Positions 52,288 to 61,750 of a stretch of DNA of 64,000 nucleotides are shown here, one piece after another. The notes below the pieces were generated by a model, which was given only the letters and a program-made list of their open reading frames with translations, did no database searches and was not told where the DNA came from. Within the stretch, counting starts at the first letter, position 1, and each line of letters begins with the position of its first letter. The position numbers and the translations under genes were made by a program. Source of the DNA: Leifsonia aquatica H1aii (GTDB lineage Bacteria > Actinomycetota > Actinomycetes > Actinomycetales > Microbacteriaceae); assembly GCF_000633535.1 (NCBI RefSeq), contig NZ_AYMR01000008.1:62001-126000 (forward strand), given 5' to 3'.

Positions 52288-53266
52288 CGGAGACCTCCGT
52301 CCGGACGGCGGCGGAGAGGGGGCGGATGCAGGCGAAGCCGGTGTCGGCGCCGGTCGCCGTCCAGGGAGGGGTCTCGGCGCACGCGTCCACGGCCAACGGG
52401 CAGCGCGACCGGAACACGCACCCGGTGATCGTGACATCCAGTCCGGGAGGCTGGCCCGCGATCGCCGGCAGCTCGGCGCGACGACGCGACGGGTCCGGAC
52501 GCGAGCGCAGCAGCGCCTGCGTTTAGGGGTGCTGCGTGCGCCCGGCGATGTTCGCGGCGTCGCCGACCTCGACGATGCGCCCGGCGTAGGCGACCGCGAT
52601 CCGGTCACAGAAGGCCAGCGCGAGCTCCAGGTTGTGGGTGATGAACAGCATCGACAGCCCCCGCTCCCGACGCGCCCGGTCGAGCAGCGCGATGACGAGC
52701 GCCTGACTGGAGTTGTCGAGCGCCGTCGTCGCCTCGTCGGCGATGATGAGCTTCGGCTCCGGGAGCAGGGCAGCCGCGATGCAGATGCGCTGCAGCTGGC
52801 CGCCGGAGAACTCGTGTGGGTACCGCGAGAGCAGCGCGGTCGTGTCGCGGAGGCCCATGGAGGCGAGCATGTCGGCGGCCTTCGCCTTCGCTTCCGGCAT
52901 CCTGACGCCCCGCTCCTGCACGAGCACCTCGGTCAGGAAGTCGCCGACGGTCCTGGTCGGGTCCATGATCGCTGCGGGATCCTGGAAGATCACACCGACG
53001 TCTGCCGAGCGCCAGCGGCGCATCGTCTCGGCGTCGCCGAGGTCGAGCTCGCGTCCGCCGACCGTGAGCCGCCCGCTGGCCGTCATACCGGTCGGGGGGA
53101 TGCCGAGCAGGGCACGGGCGGTCACCGACTTGCCGCTGCCCGACTCGCCGACGAGGCCGAGGCACTCGCCGGGACGGATGGTGATGCTCACCTCGTCGAC
53201 AACCCGGCGTCGTGCCGAGGGCAGCGTCACCACGAGATCGTCGATGTGGACGGTCGGCTCAGACAT
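52277..53266 (-). pseudogene. dppD: Oligopeptide ABC transporter ATPase (DppD/OppD-like) with in-frame stop
   Basis: From ATG 53266 the frame encodes Walker A GESGSGKSV, FQDPAAIMDPTRTVGD, FSGGQLQRICIAAAL, LIIADEATTALD and FITHNLE, then HP followed by TAA at 52523-52525 (codon 248) where Tyr of the conserved HPYT is expected. After the stop the same frame continues uninterrupted for 81 codons (TQALLRSRPDPSRR ... GCVFRSRCPLAVDACAE), the oligo_HPY tail, to a TGA at 52277 overlapping the next ATPase start. A single C/T-to-A change explains it. The 247-residue truncated product keeps all nucleotide-binding motifs, so partial function is possible. Confidence 0.85.
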
Positions 53267-54119
53267 TGAAGCGCTTTCCGAAATAGTCGCCCAGGATGTT
53301 GAAGGCGAAGACGGTGAAGAAGATGGCGAGGCCCGCATAGAGCGACTCCTCCGGGTAGCCGCGGACGATGCTGGACTGTCCGGCGGCGACCATCGTGCCC
53401 CAATCGGCCGTCGGCGGCTGCACTCCGAGACCGAGGTACGAGACTGCCGCCATGTCGATGATCGCGTAGCCGAAGAGCACCGTGATCTGCGCCATGATCA
53501 GTCCGGCGAGATTGGGCAGCAGATGCCGCCAGACCACCCGGGACGCCCGGAACCCCTGGAGTCGGAGCGCGGCGATGTAGGGCTGCGCCGTCTGCTGCAG
53601 CGCGGACGAGCGGGTGACGCGGCCGATGTACGGCACGTAGGCGATCGCGAGCGCGATGCCGGCGGCGACCAGCCCGGCGCCGAACAGCGCGGTGGCGGCG
53701 AGCGCCAGGAGCAGCGCGGGAAGGACCAGGATCGTGTCAAACGCGCGCACGACGACCGCGTCGGCACTGGTACGTTTCCACGCTCCGAACACGGCCAGTC
53801 CGACACCGATGACGGTCGCGAGCCCCACGATGAGGATCGCCCCGAGCAGCGTGTAACGCGCGCCGTAGATCAGGCGCGAGAGGATGTCGCGACCCGACGC
53901 GTCCGTGCCGAGGAGGTGATCGGCGCTGCCGCCGAGGTAGGCGCCGCCGAGCGACCCGGTGTCGGGATCGTACGGGGCCACCAGGGGCGCGAAGATCGCG
54001 ACGAGGACGAGCAGGACGAGGAACGCCGCAGCGATCCTCACGGTCCACGGCGAGCTCGCCCGCGACGAGAGCGTGTGCAGGAACCGGTAGCGCTTCGGCG
54101 CCTCGGTGGTCGCGGTCAC
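53259..54119 (-). CDS. dppC: Oligopeptide ABC permease (DppC/OppC-like)
   Basis: 286 residues from a GTG overlapping the DppB stop. The N-terminal OppC-type helix is followed by the conserved HLLGTDASGRDILSRLIYGAR and a permease domain with an EAA-like loop LRLQGFRASRVVWRHLLPNLAG. It ends 8 bp inside the DppD start region (53259-53266). It forms the membrane pore with DppB. Confidence 0.9.
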   Translation of the reverse strand: MTATTEAPKRYRFLHTLSSRASSPWTVRIAAAFLVLLVLVAIFAPLVAPYDPDTGSLGGAYLGGSADHLLGTDASGRDILSRLIYGARYTLLGAILIVGLATVIGVGLAVFGAWKRTSADAVVVRAFDTILVLPALLLALAATALFGAGLVAAGIALAIAYVPYIGRVTRSSALQQTAQPYIAALRLQGFRASRVVWRHLLPNLAGLIMAQITVLFGYAIIDMAAVSYLGLGVQPPTADWGTMVAAGQSSIVRGYPEESLYAGLAIFFTVFAFNILGDYFGKRFNV

Positions 54120-55069
54120 GATGCCACCAGCCCTTCCGCCACCCGCGGGTCGAGCAGTCCGTAGAGGATGTCCACCAGCGTGCTCAGCAGGATGAACACG
54201 ACGATCAGGATGAGCACGATCGCCTGTGCGACCGCGAAGTCGTTCTGGGTGATCGCCTGCACGAGCAGCGACCCGATGCCGTCGAGCCCGAACGCCGTCT
54301 CCACCACGACCGTGCCCGCGATCAGTCCGGCGATGCTCAAGCCCCCGACCGTGATCACCGGCAGGAGCCCGTTCCGCATCGTGTGGCGCATCGTGATCGT
54401 GCGCGGACGGATTCCGCGCGCGCTCGCCGCCCAGACGAAGTCGAGGGACTTCACGCCGTTGATCGACGCCCGGGTGACCTTGCCGATGTAGGCGATGTTC
54501 GACATCGACAGGGCGACGGCGGGAAGGGTCAGGAAGTAGATCCTCGACCAGAAGTCGGTTCCCGAGCCGTACGCCGGGAAGATCGGGAACTGCGCCGCGA
54601 AGAGGGCGATCAGGACCGTCGCGGCGACGAACGACGGGACGGCGATCCCGACCGAGTACAGGAATCGGAGCACCGAGTCTACCCATCCCGCTTTCAGGGC
54701 GGCCAGCGCTCCCGAGGTGATCCCGATCACCAGGATCAGGATGCCCGCGTAGACCAGCAGGAAGGAGGTCGTGGCGATCCGGTTCCCGAGCAGGCTCGAC
54801 ACGTCGGCTCGGTAGAGAAACGACGTGCCGAGGTTGTCGCCGAGGAAGTCGGTGAGCCAGTGGCCGTACTGCGCGAGCAGGCCCTCGTCGAGGTGGTACT
54901 GCTGCTTCACGTGGGCGATCTGCTCGGGCGACACGTTGCGCCCGCCGAGGAGCAGCGCGAGCGAGCTCGTCGGCGAGTAGTACATCGCGGCGTACACCGC
55001 GAAACTGGCCACTAGCGCGGTGATCACCGCGTAGAGCAGTCGCTTGGTGATGAACCAGACGAGAGTCAT
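54116..55069 (-). CDS. dppB: Oligopeptide ABC permease (DppB/OppB-like)
   Basis: 317 residues. Family opening WFITKRLLYAVITALVASFAVYAAMYYSP, a periplasmic loop with EQIAHVKQQYHLDEGLLAQYGHWLTDFLGDNLGTSF, five further helices and the loop ASARGIRPRTITMRHTMRNGLLPVIT facing the ATPase. It lies 48 bp downstream of the binding-protein gene. Confidence 0.9.
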   Translation of the reverse strand: MTLVWFITKRLLYAVITALVASFAVYAAMYYSPTSSLALLLGGRNVSPEQIAHVKQQYHLDEGLLAQYGHWLTDFLGDNLGTSFLYRADVSSLLGNRIATTSFLLVYAGILILVIGITSGALAALKAGWVDSVLRFLYSVGIAVPSFVAATVLIALFAAQFPIFPAYGSGTDFWSRIYFLTLPAVALSMSNIAYIGKVTRASINGVKSLDFVWAASARGIRPRTITMRHTMRNGLLPVITVGGLSIAGLIAGTVVVETAFGLDGIGSLLVQAITQNDFAVAQAIVLILIVVFILLSTLVDILYGLLDPRVAEGLVAS

Positions 55070-55117
55070 CGGTTCCTGTCTTTCGGGAGGGGTGGTCGGG
55101 AGGTGCTCTGTCCGGGC

Positions 55118-56746
55118 TCAGCGAGCGCCGAGTCGCGCCGCCCAGGGGAAGTTGAGCTGCACGAACGCCGTCGGGGCGCCGGTGAGCCGTTTGTTCATGA
55201 AGAGGGTGTTCGCCTCCTCCGCGATGGGCATCCAGGGCAGGTCGGTGGTGATCCGCTCCTGCGCCTTCGCGACGAGCGTCGCCCGCGCGCTCGGATCCGC
55301 CGTCTGCTTTGCTTCGGTCAGGGTGGAGTTCACCACGGAGTTGTCGTAGCCGAACGTCAGGCTGGAGGCGTCCTTCACGAACATCGAGTAGAAGTTGAGT
55401 GGGTCGGGCAGGTCGGGGTACCAGTCGGTCTCGAAGCCGTCGATGCCCTTCTGGAGGTTCTCGTCGCCGAAGATCGAGTTGTAGGTCTTCACAGGCATCG
55501 GCTTGAGCGTTATGTTCAGGCCGATCTGCTTCCCGGTCTGCTGGATGGAGTCGAAGATCGTCGCGACGTACTGCGAAGCGCCGCTGGCGTAGGCGAGGAC
55601 GATCGGCTGGTTCGGCGAGCCCGCCTCCTTGACGAGCTGCTTCGCCTTCTCGAGGTTCTGCTCGGCTGCGGGGAGCTTGTCGTACGCGGCTGAGTAGATG
55701 TCCTTCGCGTAGGTCCACGTGTCGGGGCTGGCGAGGGCCTTGACCCCCGTCGCCGCGCCGGCGAACGCGTTGGAGACGATGCCCTTCCGGTCGAGGGCGT
55801 AGGCGAGGGCTCGGCGGATCTTCGGGTCGGTGAGGGGGCCCGACTTCGCCGAGACGATCAGCGAGAACACGATCGTGCTCGTCGTGTAGTAGACACTGCC
55901 GACCTTCGAGGTGGAGAGCCGCTGGAGGGCGTCCCAGGGCAGTTGGTAGCTCCCATCGACCTGCCCGCTGAGGAGGGCGTTCGCGAGGGTCGCGCCGTCG
56001 CCGATGAACGTGAAGGTCACCGCACCGACCTTGGGCTCGAGGGCGGAATCCCAGTACTTCGCGTTCTTGGTGATCGTGAGCTCCTTGCCGGGAGTCCAGC
56101 TGCCGAACTGGAACGGGCCCGAGCACATCGCGCCGCCGCTCGGCGTCCCGTACTTGTCACCCTTCGACTCGGCGTAGGCCTTCTCGATGACCGTGCCGGC
56201 CGGGCTCGACATCGCCCGGTCGAACTGCGCATCCGGAGCCGAGAGGTTCACGGTGACCTGATGGTCGCCGGTCTTCTCGACGCTCGTGACATCGGAGAAA
56301 TAGGGCGCGTAGTAGGAGTTGAGGTTCGCGTCCTTGTTGCGCATGAGGCTGAAGGCCACGTCCTCCGGGGTCACCGGTGTGCCGTCCCAGAAGGTCGCGG
56401 CGGGGTTCAGGTCGTAGACCCAGGTGGTGGGCGTCGGGTTGCTGTGGCTGGTGGCCAGGCCCGGGTTTACCACCGACGGGTCGGTCGGGTCGACGCGCAG
56501 CAGGGTGTCGCAGAGGTTCGCGATCACCTGGTTCTCGGCGTAGTTGCCGGAATGTGCGGGATCGACGCTGGACGGCTCGTACTGCAGGTTCCATGTGATC
56601 TTGTCGAGTGCTCCGGTCGCCTTCGGGGTGTCCGAGCTGAACTCGATCTTCGCCGTGCTCTGGCCGTGCTGGCCACCTGCGCAGCCGGCGAGGAGGAGGA
56701 TAGCGGCGGTCCCGGCGATGGCGCCGAGAAGTCGTCTGTGCGTCAT
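55118..56746 (-). CDS. Oligopeptide-type solute-binding lipoprotein (SBP family 5)
   Basis: 542 residues from ATG 56746. Lipobox LLAGC (Cys about 22). The mature domain follows SBP_bac_5: NLQYEPSSVDPAHSGNYAENQVIANLCDTLLR, the TWVYDLNPAATFWDGTPVTPEDVAFSLMR motif, and a long C-lobe ending LPWMPIAEEANTLFM. These bind peptides, amides or other small solutes. It is the first gene of the operon, facing the TetR gene across an AT-rich control region. An ATG at about 56782 is possible but lacks a better ribosome-binding site. Confidence 0.9.
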   Translation of the reverse strand: MTHRRLLGAIAGTAAILLLAGCAGGQHGQSTAKIEFSSDTPKATGALDKITWNLQYEPSSVDPAHSGNYAENQVIANLCDTLLRVDPTDPSVVNPGLATSHSNPTPTTWVYDLNPAATFWDGTPVTPEDVAFSLMRNKDANLNSYYAPYFSDVTSVEKTGDHQVTVNLSAPDAQFDRAMSSPAGTVIEKAYAESKGDKYGTPSGGAMCSGPFQFGSWTPGKELTITKNAKYWDSALEPKVGAVTFTFIGDGATLANALLSGQVDGSYQLPWDALQRLSTSKVGSVYYTTSTIVFSLIVSAKSGPLTDPKIRRALAYALDRKGIVSNAFAGAATGVKALASPDTWTYAKDIYSAAYDKLPAAEQNLEKAKQLVKEAGSPNQPIVLAYASGASQYVATIFDSIQQTGKQIGLNITLKPMPVKTYNSIFGDENLQKGIDGFETDWYPDLPDPLNFYSMFVKDASSLTFGYDNSVVNSTLTEAKQTADPSARATLVAKAQERITTDLPWMPIAEEANTLFMNKRLTGAPTAFVQLNFPWAARLGAR

Positions 56747-56784
56747 TGCAATCCAATCGGACTCGGGTGGTGCGGTGTCCATAA

Positions 56785-56801
56785 AATTAATGGGCTTAAT
56801 T
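56785..56801. promoter_or_regulatory. AT-rich palindrome between SBP and TetR genes
   Basis: AATTAA-TGGGC-TTAATT is a 6+5+6 palindrome in an unusually AT-rich 60-bp patch between the divergent peptide operon and the TetR gene. A related TTAATTTT lies at about 56833. It is the likely TetR operator and overlaps the expected promoter of the operon. Confidence 0.6.
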
Positions 56802-56876
56802 ATATGCACGGATCGACGAATAACTAAAGGTGTTAATTTTCCGTCTAGGATAGAGGCACCGAGGAGGGGGAAGGCG

Positions 56877-57539
56877 ATGACCAATGCGCGGCGTCCGGCG
56901 GGGCGACCTTCGAAGCCGCTCTTGACGCAGGAGTCCATCGTCGATGCCGCGTTCGACGTGCTGGCCGAGACCGGAGCGGACGACTTCACCATGTCCCGCC
57001 TGGCCGGCCGTCTCGGCGTACAGACGCCGGCGCTCTACAACCACGTGCGCGATCGCCGCACCCTGGTCAACCTGATGCGCCGACAGACCGGCGCCAGGAT
57101 CGAGGCGCACCACTTCGACTCGATGCCCTGGTACGAGGCGATCATCCCGTGGGCATACTCCTACCGCCAGGCCATCGCGACGAACCCCTACCTCATCGCC
57201 CTGCTCGCGGTCGTCGCGATCGACGGTACCGAGTCGTCGGTCACCGGCTACGAGTCGATCGTCAAGAGCTTTCTGCGCGGCGGCTGGCCGCTGCCAAAGA
57301 TCGTCCGCGCCATCGTCGCCCTGGAGAACTTCATCATCGGCTCCTCCCTCGACGTCCTGGCGGAGGCGGACAACCTCGCCCCCTCCGGCAACGAGGACCT
57401 CGCCCCGACCTTCGTCGAGGCCCTCGAAGCGCAGCGCGCCACGACCGACGTCTCCCCGGCCGACGCCGCGTTCCAGTTCGGGCTCCGTGTGCTCATCAAA
57501 GGACTACGCTCGGAGGTCGCGCGATCCGCCGAACCGTGA
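56877..57539 (+). CDS. TetR-family regulator of the peptide-ABC operon
   Basis: 220 residues, with GAGGAGG a few bases before ATG 56877. HTH FTMSRLAGRLGVQTPALYNHVRDRRTL (residues about 37-63) is close to the TetR/AcrR class whose recognition helix reads PALYxHV, as in TetR itself. The C-terminal domain is helical. It is divergent from the SBP-Dpp-hydrolase operon and probably controls it. Confidence 0.85.
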   Translation: MTNARRPAGRPSKPLLTQESIVDAAFDVLAETGADDFTMSRLAGRLGVQTPALYNHVRDRRTLVNLMRRQTGARIEAHHFDSMPWYEAIIPWAYSYRQAIATNPYLIALLAVVAIDGTESSVTGYESIVKSFLRGGWPLPKIVRAIVALENFIIGSSLDVLAEADNLAPSGNEDLAPTFVEALEAQRATTDVSPADAAFQFGLRVLIKGLRSEVARSAEP

Positions 57540-58482
57540 GCGGAGTGGGTGCGCCTTGGGGTGAGCTTCGGTATGAGATTTCGCCCATCGGGTTCTTCTC
57601 GCGCCGGAAGCTCGGCAGCATGAATCTCGGATCGCGCGCCTGTCACGAAGCGACACTCGATCCCGCCCCGGGCATCTCCCCGCACGGCCAGGAAACCGGC
57701 GGAAGCGGGCAACTTCCTGCCGGACGATCTGGTGGCCACTCGGGATGGGGCCACCAGGTCACACACTGTGCAGCGCCGACCAGCCGAGGAACCCGAATGC
57801 CCGAGTCCCGCACCCGCAACCGCACCCGCGATCGTGTCGAGACCTTCATCAGTCCCGCCACCGATGCCCGGATCCGCGCCGGGTGCGACTGCGCGATCGA
57901 CGCGACCACCTTCACCCGGTCCCGTCTCGCCCGGAGCGACCGGGGGTGAATGCGTGACAGGGGCGGGCGGCATCGCTCGCCCTCGCGCCGCGACAGCGAG
58001 CGCGACGCCGCTCTTCTCGAGGCCCGGCAGCACCGGTAGAGTCCGGCGAACCATGTCGCATTCCCATCGCGATCGACCCGGGGCCCAAGGAGCACCGCGG
58101 GGCCGCGCGGTTCCACGAGCTGCGGCCAACCGCGACCCAGAAGGTGGGTGACCCCGACCTGGATTCGGCAGAGTGCGCTCACTGTGGCCTCGTCCACTGT
58201 CGACGCCTCCGCAGGAAAATGGGCGCTTGAAAGCTGGAGGACGAGACCGGGCCGCACATCGGATACGCGCGCCCCTGGGGGCCTCCTCCCCACCGGCCTG
58301 GTGGAGACTGCCGGTGTCCGGGAATCGAGAAACCTGATCTCGGGAAGAGGCCGTGTCAGACTCGCTGTGTCGGCGCGTGCCAGCTGCGCGATCGATTCGA
58401 GTTGCCGTGCGTCGAACCCTGGTTCCGTCGTCTCAATCCTCTTTGTCCAGGTCTCTAAGGCAGCAACGGCCTTTCGATTCTC
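57540..58482. other. Long region without a confident gene
   Basis: About 940 bp between the TetR gene and the end of kdpE. A 9-bp perfect hairpin CTGGTGGCC/GGCCACCAG lies at 57729-57757. A 50-codon ORF at 57797-57949, with GAGGAA before its ATG (begins MPESRTRNRTRDRVETFISPATDAR), is the only candidate small gene; it resembles nothing I know. Other open frames are GC-rich shadows without start signals. Confidence 0.45.
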
Positions 58483-59184
58483 CTAAGCGTCGCTGTCGGG
58501 CGCGGGCTGGAATCGGTAACCCATACCCGGTTCGGTGAGGATGAACTGAGGTCGAGCCGGGTCGGGTTCGAGCTTCTTGCGGAGCTGCGCGATGTAGAGG
58601 CGAAGGTAACCCGAGTCGCTGATGTGCTGCGGGCCCCGGATCTCGGTCAGGATCGTGCGCTGGGTGATCAGCTTGCGCGGGTTGCGGAGGAGGAGCTCGA
58701 GGATCTGCCATTCCGTCGGCGTGAGCCGGACCGGCTTCTCCCGGCCGTCACCCTGAACGAGAACGATCTTGTTCGCCAGATCGACGGACACATTGGCGAA
58801 TCGCACCACTGGTGACTCTACGGCGCCGGCAGCACGTCGGGTCAGTGCCCGGATCCGCGCCAGCAGTTCGTCGGCGGAGAAGGGCTTGGCGACGTAGTCG
58901 TCAGCGCCGGCATCCAGCGCCCCGACCTTGTCGGATGAGTCCGTTCGGCCGGAGACGACGAGGATGGGAACGGTGTTCCAGCCCCGGACCGCCTTGATCA
59001 CCTCCACGCCGCTCAGTTGCGGCATGCCGAGGTCGAGGATCAGCAGGTCCGGATGCTGGTCGACCACCTGGCGCAGCGCTTCCTTGCCGTTGCGCGCCAA
59101 AGCGACGTCATAACCGTGCGCACCGAGCATGATGCGGAGCGCGCCGAGCATCTGCGGGTCATCGTCCGCGACGACGATCTTCAC
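58483..59184 (-). CDS. kdpE: KdpE-type response regulator
   Basis: 233 residues from GTG 59184, 1 nt after the kdpD stop. Receiver domain with acidic pocket DD (VVADDDPQM), phospho-acceptor Asp in LLILDLGMP (about D52), Thr/Ser and Lys in VVSGRTD and YVAKPF. The OmpR-type winged helix (about 130-228) has the KdpE-like RGPQHISDSGYLRLYIAQLRKKLEPDP recognition region. It activates the kdp operon under potassium limitation when phosphorylated by KdpD. Confidence 0.93.
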   Translation of the reverse strand: MKIVVADDDPQMLGALRIMLGAHGYDVALARNGKEALRQVVDQHPDLLILDLGMPQLSGVEVIKAVRGWNTVPILVVSGRTDSSDKVGALDAGADDYVAKPFSADELLARIRALTRRAAGAVESPVVRFANVSVDLANKIVLVQGDGREKPVRLTPTEWQILELLLRNPRKLITQRTILTEIRGPQHISDSGYLRLYIAQLRKKLEPDPARPQFILTEPGMGYRFQPAPDSDA

Positions 59185-59185
59185 G

Positions 59186-61738
59186 TCAGCTATCCTTCAT
59201 CGGTTCGGCGGCTGCTGAGTCATTGGCGGGCTCCTGGGAGCGCTGTGGTTCGCTCTCCTGTACGACAGGGAGGGACAGGACCATGGTGAGGCCGCCCGCC
59301 GGGGTGTCCTCGGCGGTGAGGGTCCCGCCCATGCCCTCTACGAAGCCCTTGGTCAGGGCCAGGCCGAGGCCGATGCCCGCGTTGTTGTCGGTATCGCCCA
59401 TCCGTTGGAAGGGGTGGAAGATTTCCTCCTTGCGGTCGTCGGGCACGCCGGGGCCGTGGTCGGAGACGCGAAGCTCGACGTGCCCGCCGAAGGTGCTGGC
59501 ACTGAGACGGGGCGGACGCCCGCTCGGGGAGTACCGGAGGGCGTTGCTCAGCAGGTTGACGATCGCCCGGCGCAGCAGCACCGGATCGGCGTTGACAGCG
59601 GGGAGGTCGTCCGGGACATCGATCATGACTTCGCCTGGCTTCACCGACAGTTCGTCGAGAACAGGCGGTAACAGATCCTCTAGATCCACCGGTTGCAACG
59701 AGACTCCGAGGACACCCGCCTGAACACGGCTGACGTCGAGGAGGTTGGTCAGGAGGTCGGCGAGGTTGCGCAGGCTGACCTCCGCAGTGTCAAGAAGCTC
59801 GACCTTGTCGCGGGCGGTGAGGCGGTTGCCTGCGGATCGAAGGCTGGTCACTGCGGCCGTCGCCGCTGCCAGGGGTCGGCGGAGGTCGTGGCCGACCGCA
59901 GCGAGCAGAGCGGTTCGGACACGGTCGGTGGCCTCCAGCGGTCCCACCTCCCGCGCCGCCGTGCTGAGGTCGGCGTGTTCCAGTGCCGCTTCGAGCTGGG
60001 TGACGATGACCGACAGCAGCCGTCGGTCGCCGGCCTGGAGATCGTCGCCGAACAACTCCAATGTTCCTCGCTCTCCGACCGTGACGCGGGTGGGCGTCGT
60101 GTCGGCCGGGATTTCTCCGTCGACGCTCTGCACGGCTCCGTCGTCCGCGGTGAAGCGCACCGCCCGCAGCCCGAACGCCTCCCGTGTGCGCGACACCAGG
60201 GACTGCACGGCGTCTCCGCCGCGAATCACGCTCCCGGCGATGGTGACCAGCAATTCCGATTCGGCGGCCGCACGAGCGGCGCTGCGGGTCCGCCGCGCCG
60301 ACTGGTCGACGACCACGCTCACTAGGACAGCGATGACGATGTAGAGGGCCAGTGCGATCAGGTGGGTGGGCCGACCGATGGTGAGTGTGTTGTAAGGACT
60401 GACGAAGACAAAGTCAAGTGTCAGGCCCGACAGGACGGCCGCGAACAGCGCAGGCCAGATGCCGCCCACCAGGGCGACGACCACCACCAGGAGCTGATAG
60501 CTGAGCGCCTCGGCGGTGAGCGAGTCGCTGCTGCGGATCTGGGTCAGCCCCAGCGTCAGCAGGGGCCCGGCGATCAAGGCGAGCGCGAATCCGTAGACCC
60601 GGCGCCGGACGCTCAGCGCACCGGTCCGGCGGAATCTAGGCAGGTTGCGACCGCCCGCGGCGGCGTGCGAGACGATGTGCACGTCGATATCGCCGGACTC
60701 CCGAATCACGGTGGCACCGACTCCGGAACCAGTCAGGAACGCGGTGAGTCGAGTGCGCCGCGAGACGCCAATGACCAGCTGGGTCGCGTTGCTCGCCTTG
60801 GCGAAGGCGACGAGCGCTTCGGGGATGTCGGTACCGACGACCTGGTGGTAAGAGCCCCCGAGCTCCTCGACCAGTTTCCGCTGAGCGGCCAGAGCTGCTG
60901 GGTCGGTCTCCCGCAGGCCGTCCTGGCTGGCCACGTGCACGGCGAGCAGTTCGCCGCTGCCCGACCGGGCGGCCACCCGGGCGCCGCGTCGGAGAAGGGT
61001 CTCGCCTTCCGGGCCGCCGGTGAGCGCGACGACCACGCGCTCGCGTGCCTCCCACTTCGCTTGGATGCCGTGTTCGGCGCGGTAGCGCTGGAGCGACTGG
61101 TCGACTTCGTCGGCGAGCCAGACCAGGGTCAGTTCGCGCAGCGCGGTCAGGTTCCCGAGGCGGAAGTAGTTAGACAGGGCGGCATCGATCCGCGCGGCCG
61201 GGTACACCTGGCCGTCGGCGAGGCGGTCGCGCAGCGACTGGGGGGTGAGGTCGACGACCTCGATCTGGTCGGCGCTGCGCACGATGGAGTCCGGGATGGT
61301 CTCCCGCTGCGGCACCCCGGTGATCTGTTCGACGACATCGTTGAGGGACTCGATGTGCTGAACGTTCACCGTCGAGATCACATCGATGCCGGCCGCGAGG
61401 AGCGCCTCGACGTCCTGCCAGCGCTTCTCGTTCGCCGAGCCCGGGGCGTTGGTGTGGGCGAGCTCGTCGACCAGGGCGATCGCCGGTCTGCGGGCGATGA
61501 CCGCGTCCAGGTCCATCTCCGTCAGCACGATGCCGCGATGCTCGACCGTCCTGCGCGGAATCACCTCGAGGCCGTCGAGTAGGGCGGCGGTGGCCTCGCG
61601 TTCGTGCGTCTCCACGACCGCCACCACGACGTCCTTGCCCAGGTCGTGGAGCCGGTGCCCCTCTTCGAGCATTAGGTAGGTTTTGCCGACTCCGGGTGCT
61701 GCGCCGAGCAGCACCCGGAGTCGGCCTCGTCCTGCCAT
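59186..61738 (-). CDS. kdpD: KdpD-type sensor histidine kinase
   Basis: 850 residues, the usual KdpD size. N-terminal KdpD domain with Walker A GAAPGVGKTY (about 12-21) and DELAHTNAPGS. A USP-like domain follows (about 225-345), then four membrane helices (DUF4118, about 375-480), a GAF-like segment, the HisKA box VGHDLRRPL with the phospho-acceptor His, and HATPase boxes (SNALRYSP, DHGPGVPDD, GIGLGLALTKG). It senses potassium/ionic state and phosphorylates KdpE. Confidence 0.93.
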   Translation of the reverse strand: MAGRGRLRVLLGAAPGVGKTYLMLEEGHRLHDLGKDVVVAVVETHEREATAALLDGLEVIPRRTVEHRGIVLTEMDLDAVIARRPAIALVDELAHTNAPGSANEKRWQDVEALLAAGIDVISTVNVQHIESLNDVVEQITGVPQRETIPDSIVRSADQIEVVDLTPQSLRDRLADGQVYPAARIDAALSNYFRLGNLTALRELTLVWLADEVDQSLQRYRAEHGIQAKWEARERVVVALTGGPEGETLLRRGARVAARSGSGELLAVHVASQDGLRETDPAALAAQRKLVEELGGSYHQVVGTDIPEALVAFAKASNATQLVIGVSRRTRLTAFLTGSGVGATVIRESGDIDVHIVSHAAAGGRNLPRFRRTGALSVRRRVYGFALALIAGPLLTLGLTQIRSSDSLTAEALSYQLLVVVVALVGGIWPALFAAVLSGLTLDFVFVSPYNTLTIGRPTHLIALALYIVIAVLVSVVVDQSARRTRSAARAAAESELLVTIAGSVIRGGDAVQSLVSRTREAFGLRAVRFTADDGAVQSVDGEIPADTTPTRVTVGERGTLELFGDDLQAGDRRLLSVIVTQLEAALEHADLSTAAREVGPLEATDRVRTALLAAVGHDLRRPLAAATAAVTSLRSAGNRLTARDKVELLDTAEVSLRNLADLLTNLLDVSRVQAGVLGVSLQPVDLEDLLPPVLDELSVKPGEVMIDVPDDLPAVNADPVLLRRAIVNLLSNALRYSPSGRPPRLSASTFGGHVELRVSDHGPGVPDDRKEEIFHPFQRMGDTDNNAGIGLGLALTKGFVEGMGGTLTAEDTPAGGLTMVLSLPVVQESEPQRSQEPANDSAAAEPMKDS

Positions 61739-61750
61739 CGGTCCGTGCTC

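Noticed and set aside
52523-52525. Recoding (readthrough or selenocysteine) at the DppD TAA
   Set aside because: TAA is the least readable stop, is not a Sec codon, and replaces a conserved Tyr; a point mutation is simpler.
58148-58486. Plus-strand open frame upstream of kdpE's end
   Set aside because: Ser/Arg/Val composition without family features; it overlaps the kdpE 3' end and lacks a ribosome-binding site.
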